NCBI GenBank assembly: GCA_046756245.1
Contig: JBHHVZ010000015.1
Span: forward strand, 1-38,234
From: G021776435 sp046756245
Lineage (GTDB): Bacteria > Pseudomonadota > Alphaproteobacteria > Caulobacterales > Parvularculaceae
Direction of reading: 5' to 3'
Length of the DNA: 38,234 nucleotides
How positions within the stretch are numbered: position 1 is the stretch's first letter; the number at the start of each line of letters is the position of its first letter. The notes beneath the pieces are model-generated. The model had not been told where the DNA came from and did no database searches. It saw only the letters and a list, made by a program, of their open reading frames with translations. Below are positions 8,652-17,605 of the stretch, piece by piece. A program made the position numbers and the translations under genes.

Positions 8652-8685
8652 AAATCGCCGCGACTGTGCAGCGGTGCGGCGATTT
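8652..8685 (-). terminator. Stem-loop downstream of the small membrane protein gene
   Basis: AAATCGCCGC (8652-8661) pairs perfectly with GCGGCGATTT (8676-8685) around a 14-base loop. On the minus strand the stem ends in TTTATACT, a weak U-tract. It lies about 58 bases beyond the stop of the gene ending at 8744 and could end that transcript before the exonuclease gene. Confidence 0.45.
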
Positions 8686-8743
8686 AATCAGTATACGCCT
8701 TTTAAAACAGCGATTGGCCGGTGATTCCGTGTGATCTTCGCGG

Positions 8744-8944
8744 TCAGTTTTTCTGGCGGTACACGCCGTCTGCGGGATCGCGTTCATAATCGATAATTGC
8801 GCCGCGCTTGTCGGCGCCGGCGCGCTTCTGCGATTCCCGGAAAAGGTCTTTCACGCGACGCGTCTTTTGATCAACAAGCCGGTAGAGAGCGACGACGCCC
8901 ATGGCGACGGCGACGCTGGCGACGATCGTAGAGACTGCGCTCAT
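8744..8944 (-). CDS. Small single-helix membrane protein, hypothetical
   Basis: A 66-residue protein with one N-terminal hydrophobic helix (about residues 4-22, STIVASVAVAMGVVALYRL). A basic juxtamembrane stretch follows (DQKTRRVKDLFRESQKR), then a polar tail ending GVYRQKN. The positive-inside rule puts the tail in the cytoplasm. GGAG lies seven bases before the ATG, supporting translation. It sits 56 bases from the S49 peptidase gene on the same strand, so it may be co-transcribed with it. I do not recognise a named family. Confidence 0.7.
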   Translation of the reverse strand: MSAVSTIVASVAVAMGVVALYRLVDQKTRRVKDLFRESQKRAGADKRGAIIDYERDPADGVYRQKN

Positions 8945-9000
8945 GGTGTTGCTCCGTCAGAATTCGGCGTCGGCCATTCGGCGGCCGGCGCAAGGTCGGG

Positions 9001-9873
9001 CTAGATGCCGTAACGCGCCCACATCGCGCGCGCCTCGGCCCCTTCGATCAACGCCTCCGGACCGAGATCAGACAATGCCTCGCCAGACAGCAGCCGCTTG
9101 AGCAGCGAAGGCCCTTCCGGCGAGAACTTCCTGATCTTAACATCTTCGCCATAGCGCGTGCGCAGAAAATCGCCGAGATGAGCGGTTCCGTCGATGAGCC
9201 CCCGCTCGCGGGCTGCTTCCGCGGTCCAGAAAGCGCCCGAGTAAATCTCGTCATTCTTGCTATCGGCGACCTTGTCTCCGCGGCGTTCGCGCACCAGAGA
9301 GATGAACTGGGCGTGAATATCGTCGAGAATTTCTTTCAGTCGCGCCACGTCTTCCGGGTCTTCCGGTCTAAAAGGATCGAGTTGGCTCTTGTTTTCGCCA
9401 GCCGTGTAGATACGCCGTTCGACGCCGGCCTTTGCGATCATATCCTGTAGGCCGAACGTGGCCGAAATGACGCCAATCGAGCCGATAACGGAGCTTTCGT
9501 CGGCGTAAATCTCGTCAGCGGCGAGCGCCAGGATATACCCGCCCGACGCGCCCACATCCTCGATGAAAGCAAGCACGGGTCTTTGGCGTTTGCGGGCGCA
9601 ACGACGGATGGCGCTAAAAATCAATCGCGCCTGCACGGGCGAGCCGCCCGGCGAATTAATGGCGAGCGCCACCGCATTGAGTCTTTGCGGCTTGAACGCC
9701 GCTTCGATCGCCTTTTCCAGTCGGCTCAAGGTGAGACCCTTGCGCCCGGCCCCGACAGCGCCGATAACGCCGCTGAGTTCGATCACGCTTACGAGAGGGC
9801 GCGCAGGCCCGGTGAACGGCAACGCGCGCCAAAGACCTCGCAACATATCTGAAATACTCGCCATCGCGTCCAT
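9001..9873 (-). CDS. S49 family (SppA/SohB-like) serine peptidase
   Basis: Signal-peptide-peptidase-type protease using a Ser/Lys dyad. Both residues are visible: Ser110 in EDVGASGGYILA and Lys162 in GENKSQLDPF, each in the expected context. SPGGSP near residue 75 and SVIGSIGVI near 128 are further family blocks. At 290 residues it is the short form with one catalytic domain. There is no clear transmembrane segment at the N-terminus, although residues 6-20 are amphipathic (ISDMLRGLWRALPF), so membrane association is uncertain. A possible alternative start is the Met at codon 4. Confidence 0.92.
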   Translation of the reverse strand: MDAMASISDMLRGLWRALPFTGPARPLVSVIELSGVIGAVGAGRKGLTLSRLEKAIEAAFKPQRLNAVALAINSPGGSPVQARLIFSAIRRCARKRQRPVLAFIEDVGASGGYILALAADEIYADESSVIGSIGVISATFGLQDMIAKAGVERRIYTAGENKSQLDPFRPEDPEDVARLKEILDDIHAQFISLVRERRGDKVADSKNDEIYSGAFWTAEAARERGLIDGTAHLGDFLRTRYGEDVKIRKFSPEGPSLLKRLLSGEALSDLGPEALIEGAEARAMWARYGI

Positions 9874-10009
9874 TTAGGGGGATGCGGGCGCGGGTTCAAT
9901 CGCAAGGACCGTTCTTGCGGCGCCGTTCGGCCGCAAGCGCCCATGCTTGACCAGGGCCGGCGCATTGCCCAATCTGCGCGCGAAAGCAGTGTAAAAATAA
10001 GAGGCGGCC

Positions 10010-11029
10010 TTGGGATTGGCGGTTTCGACCAGAGAAGCGGATCGCGACTTCAGCGGCGCCGTTGAGGCTTTGCGCGCTCTGACCTGCGACGATCTCGACG
10101 CCGTCAACGGCGAGATCCTTTCGTGCATGCAGTCGCCGGTGGGGATGATCCCCGATCTGGCGGGCCACCTTATTTCTTCGGGCGGCAAGCGCATCAGACC
10201 GATGCTGACCCTCGCCGCAGCCCGCCTGTTCGAATACGAAGGCGACGAGCACATTAAACTCGCCGCCGCTGTAGAGCTCATCCACGGCGCAACGCTTTTG
10301 CATGACGACGTCGTCGACGCGTCCGCGCTGCGGCGCGGCGCTAAAACCGCGAACATCATCTGGGGCAATAAGGAAAGCGTGCTGGTCGGGGATTTCATTT
10401 TCTCCCGCGCTTTTGAGTTGATGGTCTCCGCCAAAGACCTGCGCGTTCTGCAGATCCTGTCGCGCGCGTCGGGAATCATCGCCGAGGGCGAAGTGCTGCA
10501 GCTCGCCACGCAGAAAAACATAGACGCAACCTTCGAAATGTATCTCGCGGTCGTGGAGTCGAAAACGGCGGCGTTGTTCGCAGCGGCGACTCAGGTCGGC
10601 GCCGTCATCGCCGGCTGCTCGCCAGAAGCGGAAGACGCGCTGCGAAGTTATGGCCGCAATCTCGGAATCGCCTATCAACTCGTCGACGACGCGCTCGATT
10701 ATTCAGGCTACGAGGCGGCGCTCGGCAAGCGCGTGGGCGACGATTTTCGGGAAGGAAAAATGACCCTTCCCGTGGTTTACGCCATTGCGCGCGCCCGCGG
10801 CGACGAAAAGGATTTCTGGCGCAGGGTTATCGGCGAAGGCCCCCAGTCAGAAGAGGATTTCGACACCGCCCGCGCTTTTATGGAGCGCGACGGGACAATC
10901 GCGGAAACAATCGCCTGCGCACGCCGATATGCGGTTCGGGCGCTTGAAGATTTGACGCATGTTCCGCACAACGCCTATTCCGAGACCCTCGCCCGGCTTG
11001 TCGAAAGCTCGGTTTCACGCGCGTTCTAA
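10010..11029 (+). CDS. ispB: Polyprenyl (octaprenyl-type) diphosphate synthase
   Basis: Trans-prenyltransferase that extends farnesyl diphosphate with IPP to the long chain used for ubiquinone. The first Asp-rich motif is LLHDDVVD (96-103) and the second QLVDDALDY (about 223-231); GGKRIRP at 59-65 binds the diphosphate. Length 339 is standard. Translation appears to start at TTG (10010): AAGAGG sits five bases upstream and no ATG or GTG lies before the conserved region. The 136 bases between this gene and the divergent S49 peptidase gene contain no convincing gene. The exact chain length cannot be read from sequence alone. Confidence 0.93.
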   Translation: MGLAVSTREADRDFSGAVEALRALTCDDLDAVNGEILSCMQSPVGMIPDLAGHLISSGGKRIRPMLTLAAARLFEYEGDEHIKLAAAVELIHGATLLHDDVVDASALRRGAKTANIIWGNKESVLVGDFIFSRAFELMVSAKDLRVLQILSRASGIIAEGEVLQLATQKNIDATFEMYLAVVESKTAALFAAATQVGAVIAGCSPEAEDALRSYGRNLGIAYQLVDDALDYSGYEAALGKRVGDDFREGKMTLPVVYAIARARGDEKDFWRRVIGEGPQSEEDFDTARAFMERDGTIAETIACARRYAVRALEDLTHVPHNAYSETLARLVESSVSRAF

Positions 11030-11061
11030 AGTCTGAAATTCTGGAACAGGATTGGCCCGAA

Positions 11062-12201
11062 TTATTCGGCCGCCTGCGCAACGTGAGGCGCCGGCGTGGG
11101 ACTCGCTGCGGGAAGCTCCTCGCCGACATCGTCGAAAAATCCGCGCTTGCGCCCCTCCAAAAATACGAAATATGCGCCCGCCGAGAACATCAGGATCAGC
11201 AGCGCCGGCGCCAGCCACTGGTCGCGCGGCGGAAGGCGCAGCATTAAAACAGCCGCTGTCGTCGCAACGGCCGTCAGTCCCAGGTAAATCGCGGTCACCT
11301 GCACGTGGCTCGCCCCAAGCCGCAATAAGGTTTGATAAACGTGCTCGCGATGGGCGTGCGTAATATTTTTTCTACGCATTATTCTGTGGGCGAGCGTAAA
11401 GCCGGTGTCGATTAAAAACGCCGCCATCACCGTAGGCGCAAACAAGGCGCTTGCGCCCGGCCCTGGGGCGTTGGCGGCGAAAACCGCCGCCGCCGCAATC
11501 AGAAACCCGACGCCCTGACTGCCGCCGTCGCCCATGAAAAGCCGCGCATGCGGAAAATTGCGGGGAAGAAATCCGATCAGCGCCAGACCTAGAACGAGCG
11601 CGGCGACCGCGCCGAAAGCCGCGCCGGAATATCCCGCCGACACACACAGCGCGCTCAAGAAGAAAACGCCGCAAGAAGCGGCCAGACCATTCGTCCCGTC
11701 CATGAAGTTGAAGACGTTCATGAACGCCACGATCCACAAGATCGTCAGGAACACGCCGAAGACGCCGAGGTCGACTTCGCCGATGAACGGCGCGGGCGCC
11801 AGCTCGACGGCGCCGAAGATCCACACGAACAGCGAACCCGCCGCAATCTGTCCGGCAAGCTTCCATAAGGGCGTCAGCTCAAACCGGTCGTCGGCGAGGC
11901 CGACCATCATCGCCAAAAACCCGAGCACGGCGAACCGGGCGGCGGCGTCGGCGAACGCCCGATCGCCCCAGAACACGGCGGCGACGAAAAGCCCGACAAG
12001 CCATGCGGCCATGATCGCAAGCCCGCCGGAGCGCGGCGTCACGCGGGCGTGGCTCGATCGGCCGTTCGGATGGTCCGGAAACAGTCCCGCGCGGATCATC
12101 AATCCGCCGGCGATGAAAGCCAGCGCCGCCGCGAGTAGGCCGGCGGCCGCTAGAGCCAAAGGCGCTTCCAGAGTGTGCAACAACGGTCCCATGGCTCCCA
12201 T
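11062..12201 (-). CDS. WecA/MraY-type undecaprenyl-phosphate sugar-1-phosphate transferase
   Basis: Polytopic membrane enzyme (about 379 residues, roughly ten helices) that moves a HexNAc-1-phosphate from a UDP sugar to undecaprenyl phosphate, starting a surface polysaccharide. Catalytic landmarks: GLADD (about 101-105), NFMDGTNG (165-172), LFMGDGGS (221-228) and HREHVYQ (284-290). The HREHVYQ loop favours the WecA/TagO branch over true MraY, and the gene is not in a cell-wall cluster. The C-terminal tail, after the last helix, is Pro/Ala-rich. A longer frame reaches 12252 into ispE; ATG at 12201 avoids most of that overlap, and another ATG at 12192 is equally possible. Confidence 0.88.
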   Translation of the reverse strand: MGAMGPLLHTLEAPLALAAAGLLAAALAFIAGGLMIRAGLFPDHPNGRSSHARVTPRSGGLAIMAAWLVGLFVAAVFWGDRAFADAAARFAVLGFLAMMVGLADDRFELTPLWKLAGQIAAGSLFVWIFGAVELAPAPFIGEVDLGVFGVFLTILWIVAFMNVFNFMDGTNGLAASCGVFFLSALCVSAGYSGAAFGAVAALVLGLALIGFLPRNFPHARLFMGDGGSQGVGFLIAAAAVFAANAPGPGASALFAPTVMAAFLIDTGFTLAHRIMRRKNITHAHREHVYQTLLRLGASHVQVTAIYLGLTAVATTAAVLMLRLPPRDQWLAPALLILMFSAGAYFVFLEGRKRGFFDDVGEELPAASPTPAPHVAQAAE

Positions 12202-12206
12202 AGCGG

Positions 12207-13088
12207 CTATTCTGCCCCTGTATGGCCGGCAAGGGGCGTCGCAAGCCCCCACCAGCCTCGCTTCCGCGCCTCCTGCACGGCGCCCTCAGCGGCTTTCTCG
12301 GACCCAAACAGCGCGAAACAGGTTGCGCCGCTGCCGGACATGCGCGTTATGAGAGCGTCCGGGCATTCTTGCAACATTTTGAGGGCCGCGCCAATGGCCG
12401 GAGCCTTTTCTATAGCAAAGGGTTCAAGATCGTTGCGCGTCCGCGATAAATAATCCTTAAGCGCAGCGTAATCGCCGCTGCAACCGAACCGGGGCGGCGC
12501 GGGCGGCGGCGGCGATGGATTGGCCGCGTCAAAAGCCTTGAATACGAAACCGGTGGACAACGCAACGCCGGGATTGACCAGCGCCGCCCATAAGGGCGGC
12601 AGTTCAGGTCCAGGCTCTATGACTTCCCCGGCGCCGGAAACATAGATCGGGCGCCGGTGCAGGCAGGCGGGAACATCGGCGCCGAGCCGGAAGGCGATAT
12701 CGGCAAGGGGCTTTTCCGCAATGTCAAGCTCCCAGAGTCTGACCAGCGCGGAAAGCGCCGCCGCCGCGTCGGCAGAGCCGCCGCCGACGCCCGCAGCGAC
12801 CGGCAGGCGTTTGTCGAGCCGAAGCGCGGCGCCCTCGGACGCGCCGGCGCGATTGCGCAGCAGTTCGGCGGCGCGCAAGATCAGATTTTTCTCCGGCGGA
12901 ACGTCTGCAAGCGCATCAGCGAACGGTCCCTTGACTGAAAGACTCAACTTTTTCGCCGGCGCGGCGGAGAGCAGGTCGCCCGCGTCGGCGAACACGAACA
13001 GGCTGGCGAGCGCATGAAGCCCGTCGGGACGCAGCGGCCCCACATGAAGGAAGAGATTAATCTTCGCAGGCGCGACGACTTCTATCAT
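12207..13088 (-). CDS. ispE: 4-diphosphocytidyl-2-C-methyl-D-erythritol kinase
   Basis: GHMP kinase of the non-mevalonate isoprenoid pathway; it supplies the IPP that IspB, on the other strand nearby, consumes. N-terminal VVAPAKINLFLHV contains the catalytic-site Lys9. The ATP loop is PVAAGVGGGSADAA (106-119), and ITRMSGSGATCFALF near the C-terminus is the third GHMP motif. The ATG at 13088 overlaps the stop of the upstream TPR gene in an ATGA, so translation is probably coupled. About 293 residues, normal for the family. The 90-base longer frame upstream lies inside the TPR gene and is ignored. Confidence 0.95.
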   Translation of the reverse strand: MIEVVAPAKINLFLHVGPLRPDGLHALASLFVFADAGDLLSAAPAKKLSLSVKGPFADALADVPPEKNLILRAAELLRNRAGASEGAALRLDKRLPVAAGVGGGSADAAAALSALVRLWELDIAEKPLADIAFRLGADVPACLHRRPIYVSGAGEVIEPGPELPPLWAALVNPGVALSTGFVFKAFDAANPSPPPPAPPRFGCSGDYAALKDYLSRTRNDLEPFAIEKAPAIGAALKMLQECPDALITRMSGSGATCFALFGSEKAAEGAVQEARKRGWWGLATPLAGHTGAE

Positions 13089-14821
13089 TGATCGGCGTCC
13101 GGCAGACCTTTCGCCAATTTCATTTCGATCGCGGCGCGCAGTTTTTCGCCGGGATCGAGTTCGAGCGCGCGCATCCATTGGTAGCGCGCTTCCAGTTTCC
13201 GCCCAAGTCGCCAGTAGACATCGCCAAGATGATCCGTAATCGTTGGATCAGCAGGCTCCATGGCGGCGGCGCGCTCCAGTTGAATCACGGCCTCTTCGTA
13301 GTTTCCGAGCTGATAATGCGCCCAGCCTAGGCTGTCGGTGATCGCACCCGAACCCGGCCTCAGCGACACCGCTTTTTCAATAAGGTCGAACGCCTTTTCG
13401 AGGTTGACGCCGCGCTCGGCCCAACTGTAACCGAGATAGTTGAGGGCGGTTTCTTCTTCGGGCGCGATCTCGACAGCGCGCTTCAGGTCGGCTTCCGCTT
13501 CGGGCCAACGGTCGAGTTCAAGCAAAGATGCGCCGCGCGCGACGAAGAAACGCCAGGCGTCCTCTTCGGGATTGTCGTCCAGCCCGCTGATGACGCCGGT
13601 CAGAACCTTGACCGCATCCTCGTGCCGGTCTTGTGCAGCCAACAGACCGGCCAGGGCGAGCCGGGCTTCAGCCGCCTCTTTATCTTGCCGCGCCGTTTTT
13701 TTCAGCAGCTTGATCGCCTCGTCCTCGGCGCCGAGCGTGGCGAGCGCGCTCGCCTGCTCGACCCGCGCCTGCTCGTAATGGGGGGAAGCGGGCGTGACGC
13801 CGTCGAGAATCTCGATCGCCCGTTCATAATCGCCGTAAAGGTTATAAATCGAGGCGATGCGGCGTCGGGCTGCATCGAGGCTCGGATCGAGATAGAGCGC
13901 AATCTGCGCGAGCGACAGCGGCAGCACGAACGACGCATCCTGCGGAGAAAACCCTGCGCGCGCAGCCGCCGCATGTTGCAGCGCCATCTGCTGCAAAAGA
14001 GCCTCGCCGAGAGCATAGAACGCCAGCGCGCCGCCCTCGACCGGGGTCGTTTTCGAATAGGCTCGGCTCTGGCGCCCGGCGTCTAGCCGCTTAAGCCCCG
14101 CCTCCGCAGCACGACGCGCCGGCCCCGGTTCTTGCGCCATAAGCGCATAGAATTCCCGCGCCGCCGGGACATCTCCGGAACGCTCGAGAAACGCGCCGAA
14201 GGCGATTCTGGCCTCAATGCCGCCAAGTGGGCTCATCACCGAAGCCTGATGAGCGTCGCGGGCGTCATCGAACCGTCCCGCCTGTTCGGCAAGCAGCGCC
14301 CTGTGCAGCGGCGCGAAGGCGCGAATAAAATCCGTATCCGGATTGCCAAGTCGTTCGAGTCCGGCTTCGGGCCCGTTCAAGCCGGCATCCGCCCAAACGC
14401 CGATCATATAGGCTACAGGTTCAAGATATCCCGGCGAAACGCCATGCGCGAGTTCGCCCTTCGCCCTGGCGTAGCCGCCCGCTTTCATCGACCGGGCGGC
14501 GACCGTCAAATGCGCGAGCCCCAGTCCGCCATTTTGATTATCATCGCTGACGGCGAGAATTCGCCCGGCGAACATCGCCGCTTTCGGAATGTCGCCCGAA
14601 GCCAGTTGATAGGCGAAAGCGCGCCCCGAAATGGAGGCGACTCCGGGCGCCGCGGCCGATGCGTCGGCATAAGCCGATGCGGCCGCGTCAAGCGCGTTGG
14701 ATCGCGCCGCGAACCGCCCCGTAAGGTATTCGCCCGTGAGCGTGTCATCACGCGGCGCGCCCGCACAGGCTGTCAGCGCTGTCGCGGCGAGCGCCAGCAG
14801 GGCCGATGACATTATCCGCAC
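13085..14821 (-). CDS. TPR-repeat lipoprotein
   Basis: Predicted lipoprotein of 578 residues. The N-terminus MRIMSSALLALAATALTAC has a lipobox with the lipidated Cys at about residue 19. The rest is helical and carries tetratricopeptide repeats, clearest in the C-terminal third: ALNYLGYSWAERGVNLEKAF, ITDSLGWAHYQLGNYEEAV and ITDHLGDVYWRLGRKLEARY each fit the TPR consensus. TPR proteins act as scaffolds, so a role in envelope complex assembly is an inference. AAGGAG stands five bases before the GTG at 14821, preferred to the GTG at 14827 that overlaps it. The stop overlaps ispE by four bases. Confidence 0.85.
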   Translation of the reverse strand: MRIMSSALLALAATALTACAGAPRDDTLTGEYLTGRFAARSNALDAAASAYADASAAAPGVASISGRAFAYQLASGDIPKAAMFAGRILAVSDDNQNGGLGLAHLTVAARSMKAGGYARAKGELAHGVSPGYLEPVAYMIGVWADAGLNGPEAGLERLGNPDTDFIRAFAPLHRALLAEQAGRFDDARDAHQASVMSPLGGIEARIAFGAFLERSGDVPAAREFYALMAQEPGPARRAAEAGLKRLDAGRQSRAYSKTTPVEGGALAFYALGEALLQQMALQHAAAARAGFSPQDASFVLPLSLAQIALYLDPSLDAARRRIASIYNLYGDYERAIEILDGVTPASPHYEQARVEQASALATLGAEDEAIKLLKKTARQDKEAAEARLALAGLLAAQDRHEDAVKVLTGVISGLDDNPEEDAWRFFVARGASLLELDRWPEAEADLKRAVEIAPEEETALNYLGYSWAERGVNLEKAFDLIEKAVSLRPGSGAITDSLGWAHYQLGNYEEAVIQLERAAAMEPADPTITDHLGDVYWRLGRKLEARYQWMRALELDPGEKLRAAIEMKLAKGLPDADQ

Positions 14822-14830
14822 GCGCACTCC

Positions 14831-16510
14831 TTACATATTCGGGTAGTTGGGCCCGCCGCCGCCTTCAGGCGTCGTCCAGACGATGTTCTGCGACGGATCC
14901 TTGATGTCGCAGGTTTTACAGTGGACGCAGTTTTGCGCATTGATCTGAAAGCGCGGATTGGCGCCCCCTTCGTCGGTAAGAACTTCGTAGACGCCGGCCG
15001 GGCAATAACGCTGGGCGGGTTCGGCGTATACGGGAAGATTTACACCGATCGGGATTGACGGGTCCTTAAGCGTCAGGTGCGAAGGCTGGTCTTCCTCATG
15101 ATTCACAGCCGAAAATGAAAGATTCGTCAGCCGGTCGAAGGTCAAAACGCCGTCCGGCTTGGGATAGTCGATGGGCGCGTGTTTTTCAGCCGGCTCGGTC
15201 GCTTCAGCGTCCGACTTGTGATGTTTGAGCGTGCCGAATATTGAAAATCCCGGCGCGATCGTATTGGTCCATAGCTCGAAGCCCGAAAGCGCGACGCCGC
15301 CGAGAAGCGTTCCGAATTTCGTCCATAACGGTTTTGCGTTTCTGACCTGCACAAGCTCTTTGCGGACGGCGGATTTTTCGAAGCGCGCTTCATATCCTTC
15401 AAGCGTATCGCCTCCTCGCCCTGCGGAGATCGCCTCAAACGCCGCTTCGGCGGCCATCATGCCGGTCGCCATTGCATTGTGATTGCCCTTGATGCGGGGC
15501 ACGTTCACCACGCCCGCCGTGCAGCCGATCAGCGCGCCGCCGGGGAAGGCGAGCTTCGGCAATGATTGAATACCGCCTTCAGCGATGGCGCGCGCGCCGT
15601 ATGCGACGCGTTCGCCGCCTTCAAGAATCTTGCTGATTTCCGGATGCGTCTTGAATCGTTGAAACTCGTTATACGGATAAAGATAGGGATTCTTGTAATT
15701 GAGATGAACGACGAAACCCACGGATACAAACCGGTCGCCGAAATGATACATGAACGATCCGCCGCCCGTATCGTTCTTGAGCGGCCAGCCGAAGGTGTGC
15801 TGGACATGACCGGGGCGGAAATTCTCCGGCGCGACCTGCCAGATCTCTTTGAGACCGATGCCGTATTTCTGGGGACAGCGCCCCTCGTCGAGCTTGAACT
15901 TCTGGATAAGCTGCTGGCCGATCGATCCGCGCACGCCCTCGCCGATCAGCACATATTTGCCGACAAGCTCCATACCCGGTTCGTATGAGGCTTTCTTTTC
16001 GCCGTTCTTGCCAATCCCCATTTCGCCGACGACGACACCCCTCACCGACCCGTCAGGCCGGTAAAGCAGCTCGGACGCCGCCATGCCCGGATAGATCTCG
16101 ACGCCGACGCCTTCGGCCTGCTCGGCGAGCCAGCGACAGATATTGGCCATTGAGACGATGTAGCAGCCATGGTTCTTCACCATCGGCGGCATCAGGAAGG
16201 TCGGCAGCGGGAAGGAGCCTGACGGCCCCAGAATCTTGAGGCTTTCGGAGCTCGCTTCCGTCTCTATCGGGGCGCCGCGGTCCTTCCAGTCCGGAATAAG
16301 CGCATTGAGCGCGACAGGATCGAGCACGGCGCCTGAAAGAATATGCGCGCCGACCTCCGAACCTTTTTCAACGACGACGACGTTGATGTCCGCCTCCGCC
16401 GTCGCGGCGAGCTGCTTCAGGCGGATCGCCGCAGACAGACCGGCCGGACCGGCGCCGACGATGACAACGTCGAATTCCATCGCTTCGCGTTCAGGACCGG
16501 TGTCTGCCAT
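14831..16510 (-). CDS. Electron transfer flavoprotein-ubiquinone oxidoreductase
   Basis: ETF-QO: takes electrons from reduced ETF (fatty-acid and amino-acid oxidation) and passes them to the ubiquinone pool at the membrane. FAD is bound by the N-terminal VVIVGAGPAGLSAA. The C-terminal [4Fe-4S] ligands are Cys503 in RYCPAGVYEV and Cys528, Cys531 and Cys534 in NCVHCKTCDIKDP. The chain ends with the typical PEGGGGPNYPNM. Length 559 matches the family. The TPR lipoprotein gene follows within ten bases. The divergent uracil glycosylase gene starts about 130 bases away, leaving room for two promoters. Confidence 0.96.
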   Translation of the reverse strand: MADTGPEREAMEFDVVIVGAGPAGLSAAIRLKQLAATAEADINVVVVEKGSEVGAHILSGAVLDPVALNALIPDWKDRGAPIETEASSESLKILGPSGSFPLPTFLMPPMVKNHGCYIVSMANICRWLAEQAEGVGVEIYPGMAASELLYRPDGSVRGVVVGEMGIGKNGEKKASYEPGMELVGKYVLIGEGVRGSIGQQLIQKFKLDEGRCPQKYGIGLKEIWQVAPENFRPGHVQHTFGWPLKNDTGGGSFMYHFGDRFVSVGFVVHLNYKNPYLYPYNEFQRFKTHPEISKILEGGERVAYGARAIAEGGIQSLPKLAFPGGALIGCTAGVVNVPRIKGNHNAMATGMMAAEAAFEAISAGRGGDTLEGYEARFEKSAVRKELVQVRNAKPLWTKFGTLLGGVALSGFELWTNTIAPGFSIFGTLKHHKSDAEATEPAEKHAPIDYPKPDGVLTFDRLTNLSFSAVNHEEDQPSHLTLKDPSIPIGVNLPVYAEPAQRYCPAGVYEVLTDEGGANPRFQINAQNCVHCKTCDIKDPSQNIVWTTPEGGGGPNYPNM

Positions 16511-16640
16511 GCGCCCTCTCTATTTCCAGCGTCGCCGCTTCACTGGCATATTCGCACCGGGTTTGCCAGAAAAGCGGCGAAAAGGCCACGATTGCCGGCG
16601 GCCCCGTGCAGCCGGGCCGGCGCCATTTGACGCGCGCGGC

Positions 16641-17495
16641 ATGATGTGCTGCCAATCCCTTATGGCGGAAATCCCGAAAGCGATTGCTGCGCGGGCGCTC
16701 CTGCGCTGGTATGCGGAAATGGGCGTGGACGAGGCCGTCGAGCGCGCCCCGGCCGATTTCTTCGCTTGGACGACGCCGCGCGCCGACGACGCCCAGGCGG
16801 CCGCGGATGGGCCGGTGCGATCGGCGGACGCTCAGCCGACTCGCCCTTCAACCCGCATCTTTTCCAGCGCGGATGCAGCGATGCCGGCCGACGAGGCCGC
16901 CGCCGAAGCGCGGGCCGCGGCGCGGGCCTGCGACAGCTTCAAAGCGCTCGCAGAAGCTGTCGAACGGTTTGAGGGGTGTCCGCTCAAGGCCGGCGCGTCC
17001 AAAACCGTTTTCGCAGACGGAACTCCGGCCAGCGACCTGCTCGTCATCGGCGAAGCGCCGGGGCGCGACGAGGACCGCATCGGCAAGCCCTTTGTCGGGC
17101 GGGCCGGACAGCTACTCGACCGCATGCTCGCCGTCATCGGCCGGTCGCGGGAAAAGGACGTATTGATTTCAAACGTCATCTTCTGGCGCCCGCCCGGCAA
17201 CCGCACTCCGACCCGGGTCGAGATCGCCGTCTGCCGGCCTTTTATCGACAGGCTGATCGAAATCACCGCGCCTAAAGCGGTGTTGCTGGCCGGCGGCGCG
17301 CCGACGCAGGCGCTTTTGGGCGTTTCGGGCATTATGCGCGCGCGCGGCGTATGGCGCGAAATCGAGACCGCATCCGGCGCGCGCTTTCCGGCGCTGCCGA
17401 CCTTCCATCCGGCATTCCTTTTGCGTCAACCGGGACAGAAAAAACTCGCCTGGCGCGACCTTCTTTCCCTGGATGCCCGGTTAAGAGATGGTTAA
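16641..17495 (+). CDS. Family-4-like uracil-DNA glycosylase, alphaproteobacterial type
   Basis: Base-excision repair enzyme that removes uracil from DNA. Family blocks: VIGEAPGRDEDRIGKPFVGR with the catalytic loop (136-154), AGQLLDRML, RPPGNRTPT (183-191) and HPAFLLRQP (256-264) at the DNA-intercalation loop. Classical family 4 enzymes hold a [4Fe-4S] cluster with four Cys; here only Cys113 (GCPL) and Cys198 (CRPF) remain, and Trp182 stands where the third is expected. The first 95 residues are a low-complexity, Ala/Pro-rich extension after a short helical region. Starts at 16641, 16644 or 16662 are possible; none has a strong ribosome-binding site. The longer frame from 16236 overlaps ETF-QO and is not used. 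Confidence 0.88.
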   Translation: MMCCQSLMAEIPKAIAARALLRWYAEMGVDEAVERAPADFFAWTTPRADDAQAAADGPVRSADAQPTRPSTRIFSSADAAMPADEAAAEARAAARACDSFKALAEAVERFEGCPLKAGASKTVFADGTPASDLLVIGEAPGRDEDRIGKPFVGRAGQLLDRMLAVIGRSREKDVLISNVIFWRPPGNRTPTRVEIAVCRPFIDRLIEITAPKAVLLAGGAPTQALLGVSGIMRARGVWREIETASGARFPALPTFHPAFLLRQPGQKKLAWRDLLSLDARLRDG

Positions 17496-17605
17496 CGAAG
17501 CTTTTCATAAAACTCGAGACACAGTCGGGAGCTTTCTCTTTACCCTGATCGCGCCATAATGGAGCGCTACGATTTTAACGGCCGCGCGGGCGCGGCGGAG
17601 CGGTG

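Noticed and set aside
9874..10521. Long minus-strand frame of 215 codons across the 5' part of ispB
   Set aside because: It is antisense to the clear DDxxD region of ispB and shows no family pattern; the non-overlapping tail (9874-10009) is also unrecognisable.
11372..11866. Second minus-strand frame inside the WecA-like gene
   Set aside because: Arg-rich and without any motif, it is fully contained in a gene with all catalytic blocks intact.
16236..16640. N-terminal extension of the uracil glycosylase frame by 135 codons
   Set aside because: It lies antisense to the start of the ETF-QO gene, which is certain from its FAD motif, and the conserved region begins much later.
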